From UBA6663 sp044226485 (lineage in GTDB: Bacteria > Chloroflexota > Anaerolineae > Anaerolineales > UBA6663), in NCBI GenBank assembly GCA_044226485.1, contig JBGAGY010000007.1, positions 1 through 64,000 of the forward strand: a DNA stretch of 64,000 bases, written 5' to 3'. The position numbers were made by a program, and so were the translations under genes. Positions 16,867 to 25,312 of the stretch are shown piece after piece. The notes beneath the pieces are model-generated. The model was not told the origin of the DNA and did no database searches. It worked only from the letters and a program-made list of their open reading frames with translations. Each line of letters opens with the position of its first letter. Positions within the stretch are counted from its first letter, which is position 1.

Positions 16867-17315
16867 CGCGAGTCCTCCCGGGCCTTGGCCGCTTTCTCCT
16901 CGAGCGCCGCAAGACGACGCTCGAGGTCGGCGATGCGCTCATCCTGGCGCGGCGACGACTCGGCGACCAATTCGTTCAAGACACGCACGACAAGATGATT
17001 CACCTCGGATTGGCGAACGGCCAGCCGACGCACGTAATTCAACGCGAGGTCGTGGAACATCCGTTTGAAGTTGTCGATCAGGCCATGCACGAGCGGGATT
17101 CGGCTCGGCGTCAGGACCATGTCGTTGGCGCCGATGGTGCCTAACAGCACGTTCGCCATGGCGAGCCGGTAATACAGGTCCGCCGTGAACTCGCCGCTGG
17201 CAGGGTAGTCGACGCCGGAAGCATACGGCTCGTCGACGGGCAGGGTCGCTTCAGACCGTTGGCGGCGCAACGCTGTCGCGCGCCTTGCGACTTCGATGGG
17301 ATCGTCTGTGGACAT
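16863..17315 (-). CDS. Small coiled-coil protein heading the glycosyltransferase operon (paralogue A)
   Basis: A 150-residue helical protein. The ATG at 17315 is the first start codon after which the composition is protein-like; upstream codons read as intergenic DNA. Residues 70-120 contain FKRMFHDLALNYVRRLAVRQ, matching the FHALTVLYVNELAGRQ block of the protein at 15243-15707. In a 36-residue gap-free alignment 12 positions are identical (K, FH, L, YV, LA, RQ, N, V). Residues 120-148 form a coiled coil (RIADLERRLAALEEKAAKA). It has no membrane segment or catalytic motif. It heads a four-gene operon and overlaps the next GT4 by 4 nt. Confidence 0.7.
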   Translation of the reverse strand: MSTDDPIEVARRATALRRQRSEATLPVDEPYASGVDYPASGEFTADLYYRLAMANVLLGTIGANDMVLTPSRIPLVHGLIDNFKRMFHDLALNYVRRLAVRQSEVNHLVVRVLNELVAESSPRQDERIADLERRLAALEEKAAKAREDSR

Positions 17316-17645
17316 GTGGTGGGAGCGAAAGCGTTGATCGGCCGGTTCGTCCAATATGCGTGGGCGAGGATACCATACTCCTTTGTGCCGAAAATCCGGC
17401 CCGGGCCAGCGCGCTTCAATCGAGAACGGTCTCTTGCCACGGGCCACGCGAACGGCGATCGCTCACGTCCATTCGCTTCACTTCGCGACAATCGGGGCCA
17501 AGCCCGAGCGGGCCCACTCGGATGCCATTGCACTCGAAATCCGGCCGGCCCGGGCGTAACCGCAGGACCCTCGTGGTACACTCCTCCGGCATCGGCCTCG
17601 GCCGCCGCCACACACGCGGCGTGGCCCCGCCGATGGCTCCCTCCC
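17316..17645. other. Divergent intergenic region between two glycosyltransferase operons
   Basis: A 330-nt spacer with no convincing gene. A TACACT -10-like hexamer at 17577-17582 could start the plus-strand GT4 pair, with a leader of roughly 57 nt. For the minus-strand operon I see only a weak TATGGT-like element. No inverted repeat of note. Confidence 0.5.
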
Positions 17646-18917
17646 ATGCGTATTCTCCATCTGCATCATCGCTACTGGCCGGGCGTGGGCGGCGGCGAAA
17701 TTTACTTTCACGAATTCTCCGCGCGCCTCGCCGCCGATGGCCATGATGTCACCGTGGCGACGAGCGATGCCCTGGCGCCGACGGCGTATTGGGATCCGAG
17801 GGCGGCGCGCCTGAAAGAGCTGGCCGCCGAGCATGACGGCGTTCACATCCGGCGCTTTCCGCTGCGCCATCTGCCGGGTTCGCCGCTGGCCTACAGCCTC
17901 TGGCGTTATCACCTCTTCCTGCGCCTGACCCGCATCCTGCCCGTTGAAACTTCGTTGCGCCTCAGCCGCTACACGCCCTGGGTGCCCACGCTCTGGCAGT
18001 GGGTGGCCGAGACGCCCGAGCGCTTCGACCTGATCGCGGCGATGTCGGTGCTTTACGAGCCGTTCGTCGCCGCAGGCCAGGCTCTGGCGCTTCGGCTGCA
18101 CGCGCCGTTCGTCGTGTACCCGCTGACCCACCTGGGCGCCGCGGCGCGCCCCGGTGCTGATCAGGTCGGCCGCTACTACACGATGAAGCATCAGCACGAA
18201 CTCGTGCGCCGCGCGGATAAGGTCATCACCATCACCGGCGGCGAGCGCGATTACTACATCAGCCGCGGTCTGCCGCGCGAACGCTTCACCGTCGCCAGCC
18301 CCGGCGTCGATCCTTCGACGCTGCCCGTCGGCGACGGCGATCGTTTTCGCCGGAAGCACAGGATCTCGGGACCTCTTGTGGCTTTCGTGGCGTCGCTGAC
18401 ACCCGACAAGGGCTGCGACGCGCTGGTGCAGGCTGTGGCCCGGCTGTGGGCACGTGGCGTCGAGGTCGAGCTCGCCCTGGCGGGCACGCGCCTCGCTGCC
18501 TTCGATCGTTTCATGGCCGCTCAGCCGGAGGCCGTGCGAAGCCGGGTGCGGGTGCTCGGCGTCGTCGACGAGCACGAGAAGCAGGACCTGCTGGCCGCCG
18601 CCAGCCTCTTCGCCATGCCGTCACGCACCGACTCCTTCGGCATCGCCTACCTCGAGGCCTGGCTGTCCGGCCTCCCCGTGATCGGCGCGCGGGCCTGGAC
18701 CATGGATGACGTGATCGCCGACGGCGTGGACGGCCTGCTCGTCCCTTACAACGACCCGGCGGCCCTGGCCGACGCCATTGCTGCGCTCCTGGCGGACCCG
18801 GCGCGGCGGGCGGCCATGGGGGCGGCCGGTCGCGCAAAGACCCTGTCGCGCTATACCTGGGACAATGCATATCGCAGCGTCCTGAGCGCCTATCGCGAGC
18901 TGGTGCCTGGCGCCTGA
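17646..18917 (+). CDS. Family 4 glycosyltransferase (first of a tandem pair)
   Basis: A 423-residue GT-B protein. The ATG at 17646 begins MRILHLHHRYWPGVGGGEIY, a typical GT4 N-terminus; the open frame upstream is non-coding. The acceptor domain has the RRFPLRHLPGSP motif shared with the next gene. The donor domain has FVASLTPDKGCDALV and SRTDSFGIAYLEAWLSGLP. It is followed after 6 nt by a paralogue of exactly the same length, so this looks like a tandem duplication with divergence. The role in surface polysaccharide assembly is inferred. Confidence 0.9.
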   Translation: MRILHLHHRYWPGVGGGEIYFHEFSARLAADGHDVTVATSDALAPTAYWDPRAARLKELAAEHDGVHIRRFPLRHLPGSPLAYSLWRYHLFLRLTRILPVETSLRLSRYTPWVPTLWQWVAETPERFDLIAAMSVLYEPFVAAGQALALRLHAPFVVYPLTHLGAAARPGADQVGRYYTMKHQHELVRRADKVITITGGERDYYISRGLPRERFTVASPGVDPSTLPVGDGDRFRRKHRISGPLVAFVASLTPDKGCDALVQAVARLWARGVEVELALAGTRLAAFDRFMAAQPEAVRSRVRVLGVVDEHEKQDLLAAASLFAMPSRTDSFGIAYLEAWLSGLPVIGARAWTMDDVIADGVDGLLVPYNDPAALADAIAALLADPARRAAMGAAGRAKTLSRYTWDNAYRSVLSAYRELVPGA

Positions 18918-18923
18918 TCTCTC

Positions 18924-20195
18924 ATGCGCGTCCTACTCGTCAATCAGCGGTTCTGGCCCGCGGCGACCGGCAGCGAACGATGGCTCCTTGCCATCGGGCG
19001 CCGGCTGGTCGCTGAGGGCCACAGCGTCGAAGCGGCCACCACCGATGGCCTCAGCGACGACTACGCGCTTAATCCGCGCGCGCGCCGGGTTGATGCCCCG
19101 GACGTCATCGACGGCATCTCCATCCGCCGCTTCCCGATCCGACATCTGCCGGGCAGTCCGGCGACGCACCTCGCGCTGCGCTATGGGCTCGCGCCGATCC
19201 TCGCCGCGCTGCCGGTGCCGACCGCCTGGCTGTACGCCTTGTCGCGTCTGGCTCCGCCGGCGCCCGCGCTGTATCAGTGGCTCAATCGAGACGCGGGCCC
19301 CTATGATCTTGTGTTGTGCGCAAACATCGTGGCAGAGGGCACCGTCGCAGCGGCGGCTGTTGCCGCTCGTCGCTGGGGCGCGCGTATCGCGCTGGTGCCA
19401 TTCACGCACCTGGGGGCCGGTCGCGTGCCCGGAGCGGATCGGGTGGGGCGGCAGTACACGCAACGCCACCAAAAGCGGCTTGCCGCGAGTCTGGACCATC
19501 TGCTGGTTATGACCGAGACCGAGCGCGCCTTCTACCTCGACGCCGGCGCGCGGCCGGCCAGCGTGCATGTGGTCGGCGGTGGCGTCGATGAAGAAGCCTT
19601 CCAGCCCGGTGACGTGGCCCGCTGTCGTCAGGTGTTAGGCACGAACGAGCCGATCGTCGCCTATATCGCGCCTTCGCATCCCTACAAGGGCGTGCTCCAG
19701 GTGGCCGATGCGGTCGAAAGGCTTTGGGCGCGGGGTGAAGCGCTGACGTTGGTGACCGCCGGCACAGCCTACCCCGACGGGCAGCGTCGCCTCGATCGAC
19801 TCGCGAAACAGCGGCCAGGGTCCGTGTGCGTCCTCGAGCACGTCAACCAGACCGAGAAGCGCGATCTGCTGGCGGCCTCCGTGGCATTGGCCATGCCGTC
19901 GCGAACCGACTCGTTCGGCATCGTGTTCCCCGAGGCCTGGGCACAGCGCAGGCCCGTGATCGGGTCAACCGCCTGGGGCATGAGTGACGTCATCGCCGAC
20001 GGTGAGGACGGGTTACTTGTGCCTTTTGGAGATGGCCCCGCTCTGGCGGAGGCGTTGGGGAGGCTGCTCAGAGACGAGGCATTGCGGAGCCGGCTCGGCG
20101 ACAACGGGCAGCGCAAAGCCCGTTCCCGATACACCTGGGATCGGGTCTATGAGCGCGTCCGGGATGCGTGCGGTCTGGGGGAGCGTCGCGCGTAA
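18924..20195 (+). CDS. Family 4 glycosyltransferase (second of a tandem pair)
   Basis: A 423-residue GT-B protein, the same length as its upstream neighbour and clearly paralogous: RRFPIRHLPGSP, VGRQYTQRHQ and SRTDSFGIVFPEAWAQRRP all have direct counterparts there. The N-terminus is MRVLLVNQRFWPAATGSE. The start lies 6 nt after the previous stop. The two enzymes probably add related or successive sugars. It converges on the LuxR-kelch gene with a gap of only 10 nt, too short for a dedicated hairpin. Confidence 0.9.
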   Translation: MRVLLVNQRFWPAATGSERWLLAIGRRLVAEGHSVEAATTDGLSDDYALNPRARRVDAPDVIDGISIRRFPIRHLPGSPATHLALRYGLAPILAALPVPTAWLYALSRLAPPAPALYQWLNRDAGPYDLVLCANIVAEGTVAAAAVAARRWGARIALVPFTHLGAGRVPGADRVGRQYTQRHQKRLAASLDHLLVMTETERAFYLDAGARPASVHVVGGGVDEEAFQPGDVARCRQVLGTNEPIVAYIAPSHPYKGVLQVADAVERLWARGEALTLVTAGTAYPDGQRRLDRLAKQRPGSVCVLEHVNQTEKRDLLAASVALAMPSRTDSFGIVFPEAWAQRRPVIGSTAWGMSDVIADGEDGLLVPFGDGPALAEALGRLLRDEALRSRLGDNGQRKARSRYTWDRVYERVRDACGLGERRA

Positions 20196-20205
20196 TCCAA
20201 GCCGG

Positions 20206-21576
20206 TCAGCGATCGCCCGATTCGACGAAGGGGATGAAGCTGACGTACAGGGCCTGATAGGTGACATGGCCCGACTCGGGCTGCGAGTCGCGCTGTCCGC
20301 CGATCAGGTGAACCAAAGGCCCGACGGCGACCACGCCCATTCGATCGAACGCCGCCCCCGCCGGCGCAGCTTCGAGTTCGGCCCAGGCATCCTCAGCGGC
20401 GCTGTAACCGAGCCGGGTCGCGGCTTGATCCTTGGCATCGCCCCCAAACACGAAGATCGTATCGGCGACGACCGCCGCGCTCAGGTAAGCACCCGGGGTC
20501 GGCATCGGCGCCGCGGACGCCCAGCCACCGTTCGTCTCAGACTCAGCCTCTGGAGTGAAAACCTCGTTGACGTCGAGCGGCCCTTTTCCCGCTGTGCCGC
20601 CGATCAGGAACACTCGCCCGGCAACCACCGCCGCCGCTGCGTGGCCGCGGGCCGTCGGCATGTCGCCGAGCGCGCGCCACGAGTCATCTTCAGGCGTGTA
20701 CTCGTAGACCTCGGCGCGATAGGCCGATCCATCCCAGCCCCCAAAGAGGATCAGGCGGCCGTCGAGGGCCACCAGCGCGTGGCCCGAACGAGCCGCAGGA
20801 AGGTCGGAGCCTTGGTCCCATGTGTCGGTGCGTGGGTTGTAGATCTCAAGCACGTCGACCGGGCGACCGTCAATGCCGAGGCCGCCGGGCACGTAGATGC
20901 GGCCGCCGATCAGGACGGCCTGCGCGTCAGTGACGGCTGTCGGCTTGGCCGCGCCCGGCGCCCACGTGCGATCCACAGTGTTAAAGGTCCAGACGTTGGC
21001 GCTTGGGCCGTCGCCGCCCTGGCCGCCGATCACAACGATCTGGTTCTCGTAGACCGCAACCGACGGCGCGGCCAGTGGTTCGGGCAGCTCGGCCAGCGTG
21101 CTCCAGCGCGTCGGCGAGGTCGGCGTCGCGGCCGAGGCGACGAACGGGCTTGGCGCCACGAGCAGACGCCAGACGGCGAGACCGAGCACGACAAGGGCGC
21201 CGATCAACAGCGCCGGCATCAGCCAGGGCCGCGTGGCCGGCGCCGCAACCGGCACCGGCGCGTCGATCGTGGCTGGAGCTTCGGGCTGATCCGCAGCTTC
21301 GTCGGAGGCTTCCTCGGCGATGACGGGTTGCGCCATGCCCGGGAGCTCGACGTAGCCGTGCTGGATGGCAAACAAGGCAGCCTCGGTGCGTGATTGCACA
21401 CCGAGCTTGCCGAAAATGTTACGGACGTGGACCTTGACCGTGTTCGGGCTGATCGTCAGGCGAGCCGCGATCTCTTTGTTGCTGGCGCCAGAGGCGACAA
21501 GACGCAGGATCTCGACCTCGCGCTCGCTCAGCGGAGCCGATCCGGACTCGGCACGCGGTTCGATGTTCGCGGGCAT
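20206..21576 (-). CDS. Membrane-anchored LuxR-type HTH regulator with extracytoplasmic kelch repeats
   Basis: A 456-residue protein. Residues 16-78 are a LuxR/FixJ-class HTH (LSEREVEILRLVASGASNKEIAARL, split here as the GerE fold). A membrane segment follows at about 112-132. Then come at least five kelch repeats with GG pairs (VVIGG, YVPGG, LFGGWDGS, LIGG, VFGG), which should form a beta-propeller. The topology implies a DNA-binding domain inside and a propeller outside, a one-component transmembrane sensor. It lies 16 nt downstream of the subtilisin-like protease gene. TACAAT lies exactly 6 nt before its ATG, suggesting an internal leaderless promoter within the gap. Confidence 0.88.
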   Translation of the reverse strand: MPANIEPRAESGSAPLSEREVEILRLVASGASNKEIAARLTISPNTVKVHVRNIFGKLGVQSRTEAALFAIQHGYVELPGMAQPVIAEEASDEAADQPEAPATIDAPVPVAAPATRPWLMPALLIGALVVLGLAVWRLLVAPSPFVASAATPTSPTRWSTLAELPEPLAAPSVAVYENQIVVIGGQGGDGPSANVWTFNTVDRTWAPGAAKPTAVTDAQAVLIGGRIYVPGGLGIDGRPVDVLEIYNPRTDTWDQGSDLPAARSGHALVALDGRLILFGGWDGSAYRAEVYEYTPEDDSWRALGDMPTARGHAAAAVVAGRVFLIGGTAGKGPLDVNEVFTPEAESETNGGWASAAPMPTPGAYLSAAVVADTIFVFGGDAKDQAATRLGYSAAEDAWAELEAAPAGAAFDRMGVVAVGPLVHLIGGQRDSQPESGHVTYQALYVSFIPFVESGDR

Positions 21577-21582
21577 CCTTCA

Positions 21583-21588
21583 ATTGTA
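21583..21588 (-). promoter_or_regulatory. -10 element, predicted leaderless start of the LuxR-kelch gene
   Basis: TACAAT on the minus strand, exactly 6 nt before the ATG at 21576 and within the 16-nt gap after the protease gene. Confidence 0.5.
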
Positions 21589-21592
21589 GCGA

Positions 21593-22885
21593 TTAACGGT
21601 TTCCGATCGAGGGCAGGTACGCGAGGTGGCAGGCCGCGACGGTGCCATCCGGATCCCAACCGATGGCGTCCCGCGCCTGAACCAGGCCATACCCGTACTG
21701 GTCGGAGCTCTCGTCCGGCGTGACCACCAGGGCCGTGTTGATCAACGCGTCGCGGATCGAGCTCGCTGTGGCGTATTGCGGCAAGCGTGCCAGCATGGCA
21801 GCCACGGCCGCGATGTGCGGCGCGGCCATCGATGTGCCGCTGCGATAAGAGTAATTGCCACCCGGCACCGTCGAGTAGATCGCCACGCCTGGCGCCATCA
21901 GATCGAGTTCGGGACCGTACGACGAAAAGTATGCGCGTTCGTTGCCCGACGTCACAGCGCCGACCGCGAGCGCCGTGTCGTAGCGCGCCGGATAGTACAC
22001 GCCATAGATGCCGGAGTTCCCGGATGCGGCGACGATCAACACGCCGTGTTCGGCGGCGTAGTCGAGCGCGCGCTCGATCGCCGGGGTGGGTAGCGGGTCA
22101 CCGAGGCTCAGGTTGATGACCCTGGCCCCGTTGTCGACCGCGTACTTGATCGCTTCGGCCGCCTGGCTGTCGGTGCCGATGCCGGAGCCGTCGAGCACTT
22201 TGAGGGCCATGATCTGGACGCCCCAGGTCGCGCCCGCGACGCCGGCGATGCCGATGCCGTTGTTGGCCGCTGCATTCGCAATCCCGGCGACGTGAGTGCC
22301 ATGCCCGTAGTCGTCGCCGGGCTGGTTGTCTTTGCTCACGAAGTCCCAGCCGCGCCAATCGTCCACGTAGCCGTTGCCATCGTCGTCGATGCCGTTGGTC
22401 TCACGACCCGCGCCAGATTCGCCGGGGTTGTTCCACAGCCGTCCGGCCATGTCGGGGTGCGAAAAATCCAGCCCGCTGTCGATGACGGCCAGGACGGACA
22501 CGGCGCAGCCTGCTGTGATCTGCCAGGCCTGCGGAGCTTGAATCTGTTCGGGTCCGTATTGCAGTGGCCAGCCGGCATCGTTGGGAGCCACGAAGTTTTC
22601 GAGGGCTTCCACAGTTTGTTCAGGGCCGCTGGAGATCACGCGAGGATCAAAGGCCAGGCCCTGGTCGAGGGCTTGTTGGGAGCCGGGCAGGATGCGATGG
22701 AGGCCCAACGCGAGCAACGCCGGCGACGACACGTCCTGCCAGCCAGGGCCGGGTGTCCAGGCGGCGTCGGCCCGCACGATCCAGGCCTGAACGTTCGTCT
22801 GCGCCACTGCCGGTGTAAGAGTCGTGAGTGGCCCAACAGCTTGGACGATCAGGGCCAGACAGAGTGGAAGTGAAAGCCGTTTCAC
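21593..22885 (-). CDS. Secreted subtilisin-like (S8) serine protease
   Basis: A 430-residue protein starting with GTG. It has a Sec signal peptide (about residues 1-28, ending VAQ). After a roughly 90-residue propeptide-like region the S8 domain shows all three catalytic blocks: Asp in AVIDSGLDFSHPDM, His in GHGTHVAGI and Ser in GTSMAAPHIAA. A GNSG oxyanion-hole block is present as ASGNSGIYG. The protein ends soon after the domain, so no cell-wall anchor is visible and it is probably released. The LuxR-kelch gene follows it. A TTGCCG-16-TATAAT promoter lies about 100 nt upstream. Confidence 0.93.
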   Translation of the reverse strand: MKRLSLPLCLALIVQAVGPLTTLTPAVAQTNVQAWIVRADAAWTPGPGWQDVSSPALLALGLHRILPGSQQALDQGLAFDPRVISSGPEQTVEALENFVAPNDAGWPLQYGPEQIQAPQAWQITAGCAVSVLAVIDSGLDFSHPDMAGRLWNNPGESGAGRETNGIDDDGNGYVDDWRGWDFVSKDNQPGDDYGHGTHVAGIANAAANNGIGIAGVAGATWGVQIMALKVLDGSGIGTDSQAAEAIKYAVDNGARVINLSLGDPLPTPAIERALDYAAEHGVLIVAASGNSGIYGVYYPARYDTALAVGAVTSGNERAYFSSYGPELDLMAPGVAIYSTVPGGNYSYRSGTSMAAPHIAAVAAMLARLPQYATASSIRDALINTALVVTPDESSDQYGYGLVQARDAIGWDPDGTVAACHLAYLPSIGNR

Positions 22886-22987
22886 GCCGCAACGCTATGC
22901 AATAGCTGGGCCAACCTGTTTGACGAAACGTTAGTGTATGGCCTGACCCAACTTGATTTACCAATGATTTTTGACAATCGTTAGAAC

Positions 22988-23015
22988 ATTATACTTACGG
23001 CCCCGTTTGCGGCAA
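22988..23015 (-). promoter_or_regulatory. Sigma-70-like promoter of the subtilisin gene
   Basis: On the minus strand, TTGCCG (23010-23015), a 16-nt spacer and TATAAT (22988-22993). This is the best-formed two-hexamer promoter I found in the window. It would give a leader of about 95 nt. A second, weaker TANNNT (TAGCGT, 22892-22897) sits 6 nt before the GTG. Confidence 0.55.
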
Positions 23016-23089
23016 TGGGCCGAATGTCAGCGCGCTAAGTCAGAAATTCCTGACAGGTCGAGTCTTGAATATGGTGGGGAAGAAGAACG

Positions 23090-25312
23090 CTAGGGCTCGA
23101 GGTTGAGCGGGAGGACGTATTCGTCGTTTGGAAGCCGCTCGCCCGACGACGTGACGGCCAGCAGTCGGCCCGCGTCGGTGTACATGCCCACGTAGAACGC
23201 CAGATCAGGGGCGTTGGCGACATCGTAGGTGAAGGTTCGGCGGTCGATGATGACTTCGCCGGGGCGCCAGTAGTTCGTCGGGTACCAATCCCCGCGCGGC
23301 CGGGAGTCGTCTTGCGCAAAGAGGTCCGTCGGCGAAGTCCGCAGATGGGCGAAGACCTCGACATCGGCCGGGACGGGCGCCAGACAACGCCAGGTCAGCA
23401 CGATGTCGAGCCCCTGCCCGTCGGCGTGGGGCTCGAGGTCGATGGTGTCGAGCGCGATGGCGTCGCCGAAGTGGAGATCCACGGCCTGGCCCGAGGGGGC
23501 CGTTTCCGTTTTGGATTGGCCGTGCACCACCGCCGGCACGCGGGGGCTTGTCGGCAGACCGACGCCGTCGGGCGTGGCGGCCGGCACCTCGCTGTCGTCT
23601 TCGGGCCCGGTCAGAAAGCTGACTTCGACATTGCCTACGGCCGGTGCCGGATAGTCGCCGCGCACCTCGAGGCGATAGCTCTCGCAGAAGGGCACGGCAG
23701 GCGCCCACAACGCGGTCGGGTAGTTTCCCCCGCCTGGATAGCGCACGCTGTGGCCGTAGCCCTGGCCATCCGGGCCGATCAAGGTCAGCATCAACGGATA
23801 GTTGCGGTCGATGGCGCGATCGGCCTGCCAGCACAGCGTGACGGCCAGCGGTTGCTCAGGCCCATCCGACTCGGCCAGCTTCGCACCGATCAGGTGCATC
23901 CCCGGGGCGAAAGTGGCGCCGACAGACTTGTCGACCGCGGCCAGTTCGGCGGCGGTGGCCGGCTCGGGCAGGGCGTAGATGGGCATCAGGATGCCGGCCG
24001 GCACCGCCCAGCTGATCGCGGCTTCCAGGAGGACGACGGCCAGGACGGTTTGCTGGCGAATCAGGGCCGGCAGGATCTCGATCCAGCCCGCGCAGACCAG
24101 CAGGATCAACCCGGGCAGCGCCGGCAGCAGATAGCGCCCGACCACCAGGAACCTGTCGCTCTGAGCGACGGACAACGCCACGGCGAGCACGACGAGGCTC
24201 AACAGCAGGCTGGCGGCGATCAGCACGCCCGACCTGGCCCCGGCTGCCCGCGCCTCTGTGCGCCGCAGCCACGACAGTGCCGCGCCGACCAGCCCGACAG
24301 CCAGGCCCACGTCCGCGAGCGGATAGACAACCCACCAGGCCTCGACATTGCCCCAGCCGTACGATGCCACAAACGTTCGGCGCCCATAGGTGATCACATC
24401 GACCAGGCGCTCGCCAAGCAGCGAGATGTCGGACAGATTGGATAGCAGGCGGGTCAGCGTTGCCAGGCTGAACACCTGGCCGGTGACGAAGTCCATGCCC
24501 GAGAGGAGCACCAGGGCCACTGCGACCATCGCGGCCAGACCGCCCAGAGCACCCAGCATCTGCCGCCGCTGTTTGAGCGCCCCGAACAGGATCGTCAGGA
24601 ACGTCGGGACCACGAACGCCAGGCCGTTGAGCTTGGTCAGGATCGCGGCGGCCGTCACCAGGGCGAGGACGACCACCCCGCGGAGAGTCAGACCATCCTG
24701 ACAGGTGCGGACAATGCAATAGGTGAGCACCGCGGCCAGGCTCGTCATCAACAGATCGTTGGTGGCCATGCTGCCGATGAAGACGAACTGTGGCCAAAAC
24801 GCGTAGAGGCTCGCGGCGGCCAGGGCGCCCCAGGGCGACTGCGGCCAGAGACGCCGGGCGGCCAGATACAGGAAGACGACGCTTGTCGTGCTGATCACGA
24901 CTCCGGCGAGTCGCATCGCCGTCAGCGCCGCAAGCTGTGATCGATCCGCAGGCGTCGATGCCGACGACACAGCGTAGTTCAGGCCGACATCGCCGGCTGT
25001 GAAATAGGGGTAGAGCTCCGGCTCGAAGGCGCGCTCACCGAGGTCGAATGGCAGCAGGACGGGCGCGACAAGGATGTAATACAGCGGCGGTTGAAATCGC
25101 GACCAGATGCGCTGCGCCTCGGGGTCCTGCGGGTCGAGCAGGTGTCCGGTCAGAGCGATGTAGCGCGCGTATTGGAAGTGCCCAGGCTCGTCATACGACT
25201 CCCACGGCGGCACGGCGAGCGCGTAGAACATGCCAAGCGCCAGGCGCAGCGTCACCAACCCGATCAGCGCCGGCGAGATCCACGCCAGCTTAGAGCTCAT
25301 CGACGAAGGCAT
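23090..25312 (-). CDS. GT39/ArnT-like polyprenol-dependent membrane glycosyltransferase
   Basis: A 740-residue protein. About eleven to thirteen membrane segments occupy residues 10-460. The first large loop has PPWESYDEPGHFQYARY, with the acidic DE pair that marks the GT-C active site. The last 250 residues are a soluble, beta-rich extracytoplasmic region (QPLAVTLCWQADR and later DIVLTWRC) that may recognise the acceptor. Enzymes of this class move a sugar from a polyprenyl phosphate carrier outside the membrane. It overlaps the ABC permease gene by about 23 nt (or 11 nt if the ATG at 25300 is used) and is the last gene of the operon beginning at 29271. Confidence 0.88.
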   Translation of the reverse strand: MPSSMSSKLAWISPALIGLVTLRLALGMFYALAVPPWESYDEPGHFQYARYIALTGHLLDPQDPEAQRIWSRFQPPLYYILVAPVLLPFDLGERAFEPELYPYFTAGDVGLNYAVSSASTPADRSQLAALTAMRLAGVVISTTSVVFLYLAARRLWPQSPWGALAAASLYAFWPQFVFIGSMATNDLLMTSLAAVLTYCIVRTCQDGLTLRGVVVLALVTAAAILTKLNGLAFVVPTFLTILFGALKQRRQMLGALGGLAAMVAVALVLLSGMDFVTGQVFSLATLTRLLSNLSDISLLGERLVDVITYGRRTFVASYGWGNVEAWWVVYPLADVGLAVGLVGAALSWLRRTEARAAGARSGVLIAASLLLSLVVLAVALSVAQSDRFLVVGRYLLPALPGLILLVCAGWIEILPALIRQQTVLAVVLLEAAISWAVPAGILMPIYALPEPATAAELAAVDKSVGATFAPGMHLIGAKLAESDGPEQPLAVTLCWQADRAIDRNYPLMLTLIGPDGQGYGHSVRYPGGGNYPTALWAPAVPFCESYRLEVRGDYPAPAVGNVEVSFLTGPEDDSEVPAATPDGVGLPTSPRVPAVVHGQSKTETAPSGQAVDLHFGDAIALDTIDLEPHADGQGLDIVLTWRCLAPVPADVEVFAHLRTSPTDLFAQDDSRPRGDWYPTNYWRPGEVIIDRRTFTYDVANAPDLAFYVGMYTDAGRLLAVTSSGERLPNDEYVLPLNLEP

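Noticed and set aside
23038..23053. Near-palindrome GTCAGAAATTCCTGAC as an operator
   Set aside because: Two internal mismatches, and the site lies well upstream of the subtilisin promoter, between two minus-strand genes with no clear regulatory position.
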